Source of the DNA: Dicaeum eximium
Taxonomy: Eukaryota; Chordata; Aves; Passeriformes; Dicaeidae
Assembly (NCBI GenBank): GCA_013396995.1
Contig: VWZP01008314.1
Coordinates: 161,408-225,407 of the forward strand
DNA length: 64,000 nt
Direction: 5' to 3'
Translations under genes and position numbers: made by a program
The notes under the pieces: generated by a model
Seen by the model: only the letters and a program-made list of their open reading frames with translations
Databases searched by the model: none
Told to the model about the DNA's origin: nothing
Part shown: positions 39,111-50,909 of the stretch, piece by piece
Layout: every line of letters begins with the position of its first letter
How positions within the stretch are numbered: the stretch's first letter is position 1

Positions 39111-42100
39111 TAACATAGTTCCTTTTATAATCTATTTCTGGTCAATGATTCTTCCTCTAAAATGTTACACTTATGTGAGCTGAGAATCAATCAGCTCTTC
39201 TCTGTCAGACCTCACCTGTTAGGAATGCAGATTTCTTCAATTATTTTGCCAGCAAACACAGCTTGATCTGCTTAATTTGGTGTAAGATTTACATGCATTT
39301 GACACCACATCCATTTCAAGCATAGCCATAATTATATGATACAGTGCAGGTATCTATGTTACTGCCGGCTGTGGTTTTATTCTGAAGTATTTACTTCATG
39401 TAACTTCCTTTCTGCTCAAAAGTCAAGCAACTGAGCTTTTGTCTGCCTGTAAAATAGCACAAGTATGTCCTCAGGACCTAATTCTTTAAATAGAACAGTA
39501 AACTTTTATCCTATGAACTCATGGCAGTGTTCAGATAAATATGCTACTCTAGATTAATGCAAAGTTTAATATATAATTAATATATAATGTTCTCCTCTTG
39601 ATGCACTGTACTTTGATTAGTATGGAGTCTAGGTGTCATTTTTTGAATTCTAGCTTATTAATCAAATCTAAAAAAAAAAAAAAAAGTATTTCAGTTGGTA
39701 ATACAGTTTATTCCGCGACTTACGTTGGTTCTAATGTGCTAGAAAAAAAATCCACAATGTGAATTAGATACCTTGGTTATCACTGGCTCAACACATTCCC
39801 TACTACTACCTTTTGCTACATGCTGTAACTGGACAAAGAGTTATGATGGTTCTACCTACTGATGTAATCTCTCATCATGCCACAGGAGACTCCTCTAGTA
39901 TAAAAATGGCTCTTTACACCCAGCAGAATTTCCTGTCTGTTATCATAAGTTAGGATGAAAAGGATATCTTTATCCTGGAATAAATGTTTACAGAAGACTT
40001 TATTGACTTAAATACATTACTACACAGAAGGTAAGTTGCTGCAAGCTGAAGTGTAGATGTAAAGTTTTACCTAATAGTTTAGATCATTGATTTTAGACAT
40101 TGCTTAACAACATGTACACAATCATCATTAAGACCAATATTTTTGGAGAGTTATTGTGATACTGTTTGCAAAATGCTAGTGACATTGCTGTTGCCAATAT
40201 ATAGATACTTCTTATGAAGAGCACCTAATTAAAAAATATTGCCATTACATTACTCGTTACTTTGTGAATACAGAAAATTTATATTATCTTATGCAGCGTG
40301 GACAGCTCCTTCATATCATATAAGAGAATGATTTTTGATGTCTCCCTACTGTCTTTATCCCTCAGGTTTCCTGTATGTTCATTAACATCTTTATGGAATC
40401 TCTGTAGTATTTTGCCACCAAGAACATGACATCACATTTCCCTTTGCTTTCAAGGTCTTCATGTTCTAATATGGTGCTGAAGTCTTACTTGATTTTCTTG
40501 GGATAAAATAAAGTTTAAAGATTGTTTTTATGGAAATGTAATGTGCTGTATTGTGCCTGCATCCAAAAATTACTTTTAGTTTTGCAGGTTGAATTTAAAG
40601 AGAGAACATTATTTCTTGTGGCTTTCGCTATACTCTGCCAGTTTAATTAAGTTCTGTCTTGTCCCATGCAATTCACATTGCTCTTCTTAAAAAGTGTAGA
40701 ACATTCTGGGTTCTGTAAGACTGGCTTATGCTAGCAATACCCTATAATGCTAAGCACATAAACCCTAAGCTGTACAGAGAAAATATTAGCAGTATATTAG
40801 TTATTTTGAGCAGCATTAAACAGCAAAAGAATGGTTACTTTTCCCTTTCAGCCTTCTTTACCACACACATTGTCGAATGAAATCTACTTAAAAAAACATA
40901 TTTTAGCATTCCATCACAGAAATTTAAAGTGAAAATCTCTTGAAAGAAGGTGTCTAGGTAAGATTATTCAAAATATGGAATATGAAATCAAAGCCTAATG
41001 AAGAAACTTACAAAAAGTTGAACCAGAAGAACAAGGTTCTCAGCTGTTCTCCATAGTTTCTTCTGGCTTATTTTTTAATGCATTTAGCTGTTATACCTAG
41101 AAAGAAAACCTTGAAAATCAGTGTCAACATGTAATTTACAGTCCATTTGAATTTTTATGGAGCTTGAATACTTCTCCCAAAATTGTGCAGTCAAAATTAT
41201 TCTTTTATGACAAGTATGGACAAATGGGTGGAGGTTTGCAATAGTTTGGTATGAAAATTATGTGTCTTAAGATTTAATGTGAATTTTAGTTAAGGAACTT
41301 TATTTAAAGAAACCTCTAAAGATACCTTAAATTTTGGAAAACTGTGTTTCATTAGTGTCATGGTGCATCATTTTCACATGAGAAAATCAAATTTATGCAA
41401 ATGCACTTCTTCATGAATCATCCAGACTGCAATTCTCATTGGGTGAGATGACTGCATATTCTTGCTGACAGTCTCAAAACCAAATGCTTTCTCATGCTGG
41501 AATTTTCTTGTAGCAAGAAGGGACACTTTTAAACAAGTATTCATGGAACATCATCTTTTTTTGAAAAATATTTTCCAAGGAACTACTTATAAAGTATTAA
41601 ACACCCTTTTATTTCCAATGGATACTAAGTTGTATGTCACTGAAGTATGCAAGAAGAGGCCATGACATTAAAATTTGTCCTATATCAAAATACATACACT
41701 ATTTATCTTTATGTTTAACAACATTTGGGAGAGTTTAAAAGAATATTAATAGTTTCCATTTAAAACTTTTAGATTCAGGTGTTGTTCTCAATATAGGTAA
41801 TATCTAATCTGTAAAAACTCATCTGATTAGAGGAAAGCATTGCAGTCCACCACATGGATAATATGTTGATAATACAACCATACATCGGAATTCAACCATA
41901 AAGGTTGACATGATCAAGCCATTTAACCACAGGTGCCTGAAGAATACTCATAAAAGTTCACTCAAAAAACTTATTATTCCTTTATGCAAATTGCCTACCT
42001 CACTTCCCTGTGCACTTTGATAACATTGCTTTTCTGTTGCAATGTATTTCTTACCTAAAAGATGATTTAATTGCATTTAATTGCCGTGTTTTTGTAATTG

Positions 42101-42341
42101 TCCTGAATGTACAGAAAATTTTCAACAAAAATTTGTTGATAAAGACATATGACAACTGGATGGCTACAGAAATAACACAAATTAGTAAGAGTAATAAATC
42201 AGCTATGGAATCATGTGCTTGTCACTAAGAAGTACAATGCATCCTGGGTTACTGTCTAAATATTGATACTTTCTGTCAGGTCATTTGAAGCTTAGCCAAA
42301 CTTGATTTTGGAAATTACTTTTGAAATAAATGTATTACAAA
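39111..42341. other. Unassigned AT-rich non-coding DNA
   Basis: No gene or transposon is recognised over about 3.2 kb. A run of 16 A lies at 39670-39685. The longest frame is 67 codons and shows no domain. Confidence 0.55.
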
Positions 42342-42655
42342 TATGCTGGGCTGATCTTGACAAGCCACCAGGTGCTCATGAAGCCACTCTATCACTCCTG
42401 CTTTTTAGCAGGAAAAAGGGGAGAAATAAGACGAAATGCTCCTGAGTTAAGGTGAGGGTGGTTGAAAGAAAAGCAAAGGCTGCACATGGAAGCAAATCAA
42501 AGCAAAAACACTCATTCCCTAAATCAACAGGTGAAGTCCAGTCATTTTCTGGGAAGTAGAGTGCCAGAATGCATAGCAGTTGCTTCATAAAACAAAGAAT
42601 AAGTTCCTCCCCTGACTCCCTTTGCTCAGTATTAAGGCTCAGCTGTCCTGGGTAA
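42342..42655 (-). mobile_element. Truncated avian ERVL-like LTR, minus strand
   Basis: Read on the minus strand, this is the R-U5 end of an LTR of the same broad class as the one at 60452. The LTR 3' end lies at about 42342-42365 (gctgggctgatcttgacaag on the plus strand). The U5 follows with gaagccactctatcactcct and then aaataagacgaaatgctcct at 42425-42444. A gcaaaggctgcacatggaag block (42473-42492) matches the agcctttgc/ggcttttac region that precedes U5 in the 60452 copy. Upstream U3 sequence is mostly missing or scrambled beyond about 42600. There is no internal viral gene and no second LTR. Confidence 0.8.
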
Positions 42656-44694
42656 TTAGTTTCATAAAATTCATGTCTTGTTTATATTTTGTCATAGTTT
42701 AAAATACAAGTAGGTTTTTTTTGTTTAGGGCTTTTCAGGAATCTATTCAATTATATGTTTTAAGATATAAGTCCCTGTTTTGCTATTTCAGTGTGATTGA
42801 CTTGTTAATTTTGTTGAAGGAAAATTGAAAAACTCGAGTTGAAAATTGGAAGAATTTCCTTGAACGTCATAATTTTTTAAGAGAAAGTTTTCTCCTAAGG
42901 GATTGAAAATCAATTGTACTAGAAAGACTGTTTTAGCAGCAAAACCACTTGAACTTTTTACTTCTGTCTGTTTTCCAGAGGTTGCATAGAGAATTGGTCA
43001 CAGCTATAAACTTACATGGTAACTTTTTGATAGTAGTTTACTGGCTCTTCCTGAACCACTCAACAATGTGTACATTTGTGTGCCTCTCATCTATGTCCAG
43101 TTATTTTTATACTGCCAAAATCACCCAGGAAAGTGTTTTGACTTGTGGTTACTGGAGTGGCCTCTGACAGCAATTTAACTGCCTGTGGGCCTGGTGGCAG
43201 ACAAGTATGAAAAGGACTGGCACAGAAGGTGAAAACAGCAGAATGAAATCTCCTTCACCTTGCTATGTAGAAAATATTTACAAAGTCACAGTGTTAGTAA
43301 ATTTTGGCACAGAACAAATGGTGCTCATGCTGCAGCATCACAGACACAAGATAGGCTGTCATTGTGGTGTTACCCTTGTGATGTGAGAGAGAATCCTGAA
43401 GTTTTTTCTGGCTTAATGCTGTTTAGCAAAAGTATTAGTGTCACAATGAATCCTACCTTACTTTTTGTGTGTTTATATACCTGTGGGTGATTATATATGC
43501 AGCTTAATATGAACAAAAAATGCTATTATAAATAAACACTATGAAACTTATGTGGCTGTTAGCTTTAAGTCATATGATGTTTTCAAGGTTGTAGGTAATA
43601 ATCCCTGTGCTGAAAACAAGTGACCTCAACAATTAGATGCATCCCTTGACTACTGATTAAACAGATTCTTTCTTCTCCATGCTAAAGCTTTTATCTTTTT
43701 GACAGTACTCTAGGCTCTGTGTAGAACAGTTTCCATATTCTTTCTTCCATATCACTTCAATTACTTACAAAGTAAACATAACAATAGTCTACCTTGGTTT
43801 TTTAGACATACTTGCTTAAATCACTTCCCTTTTCCAAAACGTGGCTTCCATTTTGGTGTCTGTAATTGGGAGATTGTATTTCAGCCAGCAGTTGCTCAGA
43901 AGACTTACTTTCATATCCATGGTTCATTGCATACCTGTAAGAAATGAAAAGAAAAAAAATTCAAGAAATTATTTGGTAAAAATTAATTGAACCAGCAAAA
44001 GAAGAAAAGCTACTCATAGAAAAATTAGGTAAAAATGTATAGTACCCTCATGTTATTGACAGTGGCTGGAAACTTAGGCATGGAAATTAAAATCTGTTCT
44101 GCTGCTTATGGAAAATGGATCTTGCCTTTTATCACTCTGTTTCCCTCTTGGTGACTTTTGGCTTCTAAGTTAAATGAATTCCCCATTTTCTGTGAACCCT
44201 ATAGTTATGTGATAATGTGCATAGCCCAGTGGCTTTGGAAGATTCTTTCATTATACATCTGTGTGGTTCTGCAACTGCAAAAATTATGGGGCAGAGCTGA
44301 GAATATATATGTAGAAACAGAGCCACAATGCCTCAAAATTATAGGATGCAAAAGGGAGTGGAATAATTGGAAAAAAAATTAAGTATCACAGTGTATTTTG
44401 AATTTCACCTCATATATATCATGATGAATAAAAAATTCAGAGAATCTAGAAATACTAGAATAAGTTCTTTTTGAAAATATTACCTTTCCCAGAGAAAGTT
44501 TTTTTAGTGGATTTCAGCCTCTGAAAGTTTTTCTCATAGGTGTGTCGGTGACTTGGTTACAGCAATTTGACTTACCTGAGCCAGCTTTCAATACTTAGCC
44601 ATTACATGCAACGTACCCATGAGTACCCACAGCTAATTCTAAATAGCAAAATATTCTGGGAAAGTATTTAGGGAAGGAAATAAATTGTTCTAAG
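42656..44694. other. Unassigned non-coding DNA
   Basis: Nothing recognisable apart from short chance frames (at most 76 codons) and short homopolymer runs. Confidence 0.55.
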
Positions 44695-44920
44695 ATTAGT
44701 GATTACTATCCCCAGTAGCACAACAGGCTGGGGGTGAATGGACTGGGAGCAGCCCCACAGAAAAGGATCCAGTCCACATCCAGTCTGTGGGTAAACAATT
44801 GGACATAAGCCAGCAGTGTCTGTATACAGCTCAGGTGTCCATGCCCATGGCAGGTCAGGGTTGGAAGTAGATGATCTCTGACGGTCCATTCCAATATAAA
44901 CATTTCTGTTTATATTACAA
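44695..44920 (+). mobile_element. Internally deleted CR1 LINE fragment, plus strand
   Basis: The left part (44695 to about 44828) matches the C-terminal part of CR1 ORF2 (gctgggggtgaatggactgg, agcagccccacagaaaagga, tggacataagccagcagtgt). The right part (about 44830-44915) is the extreme 3' UTR (tccatgcccatggcagg, gttggaagtagatgat, ggtccattccaat). In an intact CR1 these two parts are separated by several hundred bases, so an internal deletion joined them near 44830. The terminal tail has decayed. Two overlapping antisense frames (98 and 65 codons) are shadows. Confidence 0.87.
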
Positions 44921-47668
44921 ATATGAGTTCTTGGAATAATTTCCCATGTGTAGAATTGATACATTTTCTCTAACTTTGGAATTTAGTGCTGTGATCACCA
45001 GCTTGCCTTATTTTAACATGATCCTACACTGCATCATGTAAAACTATATGTCCTTTTAAAATACCACTTTGGTAAGGAAAGTCCTCCATGTGTAGGCCAT
45101 TATTTGTTTTTTTCCTTTACTAAGGATAATTTGCCTTGGCTATAAGAAAGGAAAATAGCAAGCCTTTTTCTAAAAGAAAATGTACAAATATGTGGCCTTA
45201 CACTTGAAACCGAAAACTGGATGCCAAATTAAATGAAATACTAAAATGTAAAACTTCAAGTCAACATATACAAAAAGAACACAAGACTTTGTTATTCTAT
45301 GTCATGAGTTGTAGAAGATTTTATTACTTTGCTTCAAGAAAACCACACAGACTAATAAAAAGACACCAGTAGAAGTTATGAAGCTATGTTTGTCAGTTTA
45401 TTTCTTTCTACCCAATTTATTTCACTACCAGAGCCACATCTGAGTTATAATTATCTATTAACTCTATAATCTTAACTTTCAATTACTTTACTACTGAAAA
45501 TTAGCAAGTACAATACCTGCTGCAACACTCTGTGGTGTGATGTGGACTTTCTATTGTTCAAGTTTTGAGCTGAAGAAAACATAATACCCTTGCAGCTGCA
45601 AAGAAGCCAATTCTCCTCTCCCTAGGACATAATTTGAAAAATGCGGCAATACAAATCCTGAGGATGTTGGGAAACAACAGTGGAACTGGTTAAGGGACAG
45701 TAAATTAATATGTAACAGGAGCAGAGGGTCTGTTTTACGTATTGTCTGGGGCAAGCAGGTTAAGCATAACAAGCCGGGCTAGTTACGTTCAACCTTGACT
45801 AATAATTTTCTTTTTGGGAGTCAAATGAGCTCAGTAAACAGCTGGACTATTGGGACAGAAGGAGCAGCCTCTATGCAGATAGGGAGAAGAGCAAGACAAC
45901 CACTTTTCAGGGTTTCAGCTCTACTTGCCCATGCTCTGTAACACTGGTTTACTTGAATAGACTGTCCTAGTAGAAGTTCTGTCTTCCTGCACGGTGTATG
46001 CTTCAGGTAGTATCCAGGAGCAGGAGCACTTTGTGAAGCACAGGTGTGCTTTCCCATTATGTCTGTCTGGAGGTGCTGAAGGATCTAATGTTTCTCCCCT
46101 AGTAATTTCCTCTGTTTATTCCATTAGAAAGATATTGTACCTTCCCTCTTAATTGAAAATGAACCTTATTTCACTTCTCCATACATTTAGAAAACACTTT
46201 GCTCTGTGAGGCAATGTTTGTAAGTAAATGCAATTTCTTTTTAATAGGAAAATGCTGGAAAAATCATGCATATTTTTGGGCATATAGGTCCTTTTCTAAC
46301 ATCTAAGTTTATTTTTCTGCATTTTACTTGGTATTGGTATGTTTTAATCTCAACCAGCATAAAACTGTCCATATTTCACTCCCCTTATGTTGTTTGATAT
46401 CTCAAAAAACCCCATGGTGCTATGCTTTTATTCTTCATTCACCTGTGGGTTATCACAGAAACTCATATATACTATTACTTACAATTTATTAAGATAATCC
46501 CTAGGCATAAGGCTGACTAGAGCTATGATTTTAAGGTGACATCTTTTCTAAATTGTTCTACAGGAATTAGGGGAATCTTTCTGTGCTTACTCTACTGAGC
46601 CCGAAATATTTTTCTCTACTGGTTATAGATATAGTTTCCTGCATGTCTGTCACTCCATGGGTATATTGCCATCTATTAGCATATGATTTTGTACAGGAAT
46701 TGGCAAGATGTAGTTTATTTTTAATCTTGTAATGAATACTTATCTGCCAAAATATTGAAACAAAACTAATTTTCACATTTACTAGCGGTGAGTTGTGTTT
46801 ACTTGTATAATTTCCTCTTTGAACTTGTATAATTTTCTCTTTGATGCAATTATATTAATGATTTTGCTGATCTTATTCTGTATTCTACAAAGTGATGGGT
46901 CATCTTGCTTTTGCTTTTGTCTGGATTTTCTGGGCTGATAGTGCACCTAATAGCAGCTTTCAGAATTTGTATGCTTTGTAGGAGGGATGAAGTTGAATAT
47001 ATAACCCACAGCTGAAAAGCAATGTGATGCTGGTGTGGAATTGAAAATAGAATTCTTCTCATGAAGAGATGCTGTTGTCCTCTGGCTGTTGTGTGCCAGT
47101 GCACTGCTGGGTGGCACTGACAATGCTAAGGAAACACCAAAGGGAAGGTGACACTATTTGATTTTTCCGTTCTTCATCTAATCGGCATTCTGTCTGCAAG
47201 AACAGGACAGAATTCTCCTTAGTCCCACAGGAAACAGGAATTTAGGTTGTTCAGTATAGGTATAAACATTGCTGGATCTAAATCCCTGAAATGGACTTGT
47301 GTCATGTCCGTGAGGAGTCAGATCAATTTTCCACTGCTCATGGTTTTATTGCCAGACTAACTGTTGGTCAATCATTCTGGAATTGATCTGATTAATCCCA
47401 GATTTCCAGAAACTCTGTTTGTGAGCAAAGTCTGTGTTATTGTCCTCAGTTGGCCACATAAAGAGAAGCCTGTTTTCTAACTGGAGTAGTTGTGTTTCCA
47501 GGAGCCACAAAGAACAAGATGGATTATTTTATTTATAGACTAAATAAAATAATTTTTTATTGGTTATATAAAATAGTCACAATAATGGTTAAAACTATAT
47601 GTTCATGCCCCATTTACAATATATATTCTTGTGTTGGGGATACATTTGGAGAGAAGTATAGAATTTAG

Positions 47669-47697
47669 AGATATTCTATATATAGTATAGAATATCT
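47669..47697. repeat. Perfect 12-bp inverted repeat with 5-nt loop
   Basis: agatattctata (47669-47680) and tatagaatatct (47686-47697) are exact reverse complements around tatag. It sits in AT-rich DNA, and a related tatagaat lies just upstream at 47657-47664. Confidence 0.85.
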
Positions 47698-49147
47698 ATA
47701 ACATATAAAGTTCTCCAAAGACAAATTAGAGTATATGCAGTTATATAGACCCACAGTGTAATGTAATATTTCTAAAGATTATTTTACTGTACAATAAATC
47801 CAAACTTTATAATCAGTTACTTTATTTAAAAATTAATGTTTAAGCATTCATATTCTTACTTTATCCACACTGTGGATACAAGTCTCTAATGCTCATCAAT
47901 AATGACTAAGAAAAACCTGTTGGTTTTGTATTAGTAATTTTTTTTCAACAGATAAATAAAATGTGTCATTCTGTAGATGCAAGGAGAAATTGAAGTGTGA
48001 GATAGATTGAATATCTGCCAAACTTACTGACAGATTCCTGACAAAACTGAGCTGTAAGCATTCTCAATATGACTGGTTACATGAAAACAAAGCCATTTAA
48101 GCAAATGAAACATTATGGCTGATTTGACAAATATGTTGAATTTTCAAATTCATAAAAGAAAATACATGACTGAGAATGCAGTGAAGATGGAAGAATTAAA
48201 CTCTTTAAGCATGTCCCAGTTGTATGACAAGATTCTCTGAGGGGAACTGATAATGCCACAATCTATCAAAATGCCTAGTCTCTATTTTTGTGCAATGCAT
48301 AATGTCAGGTGTAAAGTACAGTCTAGAAATATCCTGAACAGGAAAGCAACTAAAAGCTTCATCATGGTTCAAACTGTCTAGAAATATGAAGAACAAAATA
48401 AGAATGCCTAATTCTACCTCTCTGTGTATGAGACAATAATTTGTATCGGTATGAGAGACAGTAAGAATATGGAGTGTCCTTAAAATATTTTTGTAATAGG
48501 TAACCCAGATAGAATGCTTTAACTCTGCAATGTATTATGTATTTCTTACTGTAAACTGGATCTGTAAAAAAACAGTAGGCAAAACATAGATTGCATTATA
48601 CATGCTAAATACAAATAATATGAATATTGATAGAGAGTTGTGGAGGACATGTATCTGTTCTGGTCAGAGCACCTGCAGTTGAGGGTGTGGAAAGACCTCA
48701 CATCATCTGAGAGTCTGGAATTAAAACTGGACAGAGAAATTAGAGTTTGCTGGGTTGGGTTGCTAGATTAATGATGGTTGTCTCTGGTTTGGAAAACTAG
48801 CTACTCATGATGAATGGTGTCTGATACTGCATGCAATTACAGAGAAACAGAGCAGACTTGAAAATAAGCTGGGAAAAAATGTGGATAAAGTTATTTGGAA
48901 ACAAACTGCCATGTTATGGAACCTGGGTAAATGTAGAGGTGTGTATCATTTAAATTTGGGTTGATATTAACTAAATCAAAACAAAAACATGTAGCAGCCT
49001 AGACCAGCCATGGAGGTGTTACCCTGTCCAAGGAAGTTTGGAATGAACAGCTGTAGATTGCAGCAGAGCAATTTTGAGCAGGTTTAAGTGCTCTTGCAGC
49101 TTGCATGTGGAGAAAAGAAGAACCAAAGTTCTTGGACCAGGCAGGGT

Positions 49148-49183
49148 GGAGGGGGCAGAGAGAAAGAGGGAGAGAGGGAGGGG
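49148..49183 (+). repeat. Polypurine (GA-rich) tract
   Basis: Thirty-six bases contain only G and A apart from one C at 49156. Such tracts can adopt triplex structures in vitro, but nothing here shows a function. It lies in a slightly GC-richer patch (about 49020-49260) with overlapping short frames on both strands. Confidence 0.8.
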
Positions 49184-50370
49184 TTCTTTGGGTAGTAAGA
49201 TTCTGGAAGTTTGCAATGTCGTCACAGCTCCCAGCCCTTGGGGTTTCTGTTTAGTGTGGTCAGCTTCCTCACTCACAAGGGTGTATTTCTGTCACATGCA
49301 GCAGTGACAATCAGCAGTTTTGTCTTGGGCCTCCATTTTCAATCTCATTTGTATTTTCAATGCCTTTGCTACTATATGCTGAACTCCTCACCACAGGGAG
49401 ATGTGTCTGGTACCAAGGTACACGTTGCCCAAGTTCTCAAGATAAGTTGATAACAAGCAAGGGCTGGGGAGGACAAATTTAGGGGATGGCAAATTTAGCC
49501 TAAGGCCTGTGGCATGTTTCTACCCATGGCAACATCATTGTTAATAGGAAAAGTCACTGGTTTTTTAGGTTATTAATCAAATAGAATATTAGGCTTCTAT
49601 CAGTTTCCTCAGTATCAGCAGTAAAGGTAAAACCAAGGTCCTTATGTATCCCAGTTCTGTAGACTAGACTAGAATTCTTCTATTCTACTTCCATAAATTT
49701 TTCATGGGCTATTTCATATTCATATATTTTTTCTTCAAGGAATTAGTTGTCAAGACTTTTTTGAGATAATGTGTTGACATTTTACTGTGAAAACCTGGCA
49801 CTCAGTTTATGTAAAGTATGGCTTGGAGATGTCATACTTCCATTTTGGAGTGACGGTGGTTGAATAAAACTTCACAGAATAAGTCAGCATTTATTTTAAC
49901 ATTTAACTTTCTTGGATACATTTCAGGCTGCTGTGCTACTAAGGCTGAGACAGCTTATTTTCACGTATACATTAAAGTGTTTTTTGATCTGTCTACAACA
50001 ACTGTAAATATGCATACAACATACTGATATTGGTAGATGGAATAACTCTCTCCAAAGACCAAGAGATCCTGCATTTTAAAGTGACTAATACTTTTCTCTA
50101 AAACTGTACTTTCTTTCAGCTCTAGCCAAATAACAACCATGTGTGCATGTATGTTTATATAGTATGTATTCCATTGCAGAGACAGTTCAAAATGATAAAT
50201 CAGTAACTTTTTAAATTTAGTTTTTGGTTTGTTTATTTTGATTTATTTGATTTCCTTTTCTTTCATTCTGCTTGGCTTGTTTTATTTATTGTTCCATTTT
50301 GTTTCAACTGTTGTTGGATTTTGTTGCTGAGTTATGGTCAAAGTATGTCTTCTTCTGCAACATGGGGATA

Positions 50371-50416
50371 TAGAAACTAGATTAATCAGTGGGTGTAGAA
50401 ACTAGATTAATCAGTG
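50371..50416 (+). repeat. Two-copy tandem repeat, 25-bp period
   Basis: tagaaactagattaatcagt followed by g occurs at 50371-50391 and again at 50396-50416, with no mismatch over 21 bases. It is a recent local duplication. Confidence 0.92.
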
Positions 50417-50854
50417 TTATGACACTAAATGAGCAGTTATTTCTTTTTGTGAGAAAATACAAAACCTACTCATTCAGCATTTTTGTGGTATTTACAACAC
50501 TTAAACACATTTCTAAATAGATATCTGCAGTCTTAGTGAAATAAAATCTCAAGCAAACAGTCCATTAGTGATAAATGACAGCACATTCCACTGCACAAGA
50601 AACAGCATTCCCTGTTCATCTCCTTACATGGGAAATGATTACTATCTTTGTTTAAAGAAGAAACAATTCCTTTGGAAAAATTTTGCAAATGCCAAAATCA
50701 TAAAAAGGATGATATTAATTTAACAGTGCTTTTATTCACTGATAATGAATAAAAAGTGCCTCTTATGTCAGATGATACATGTAACTTAGTATTTTGCAAA
50801 GAGATAAAGCTGAATTATTCACTGCTTTGAGTATGTCAGGTCCTAACAGTTTTT

Positions 50855-50909
50855 TTCCAAGTGTTTCTGTTTCCAAGTGTTTCTGTTTCCAAATGTTTCT
50901 GTTTCCAAG
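50855..50909 (+). repeat. 16-bp minisatellite, about 3.4 copies
   Basis: The unit ttccaagtgtttctgt is repeated at 50855, 50871 and 50887 (the third copy has one change, g to a), followed by a partial ttccaag. It is a short tandem array in otherwise unique DNA. Confidence 0.93.
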
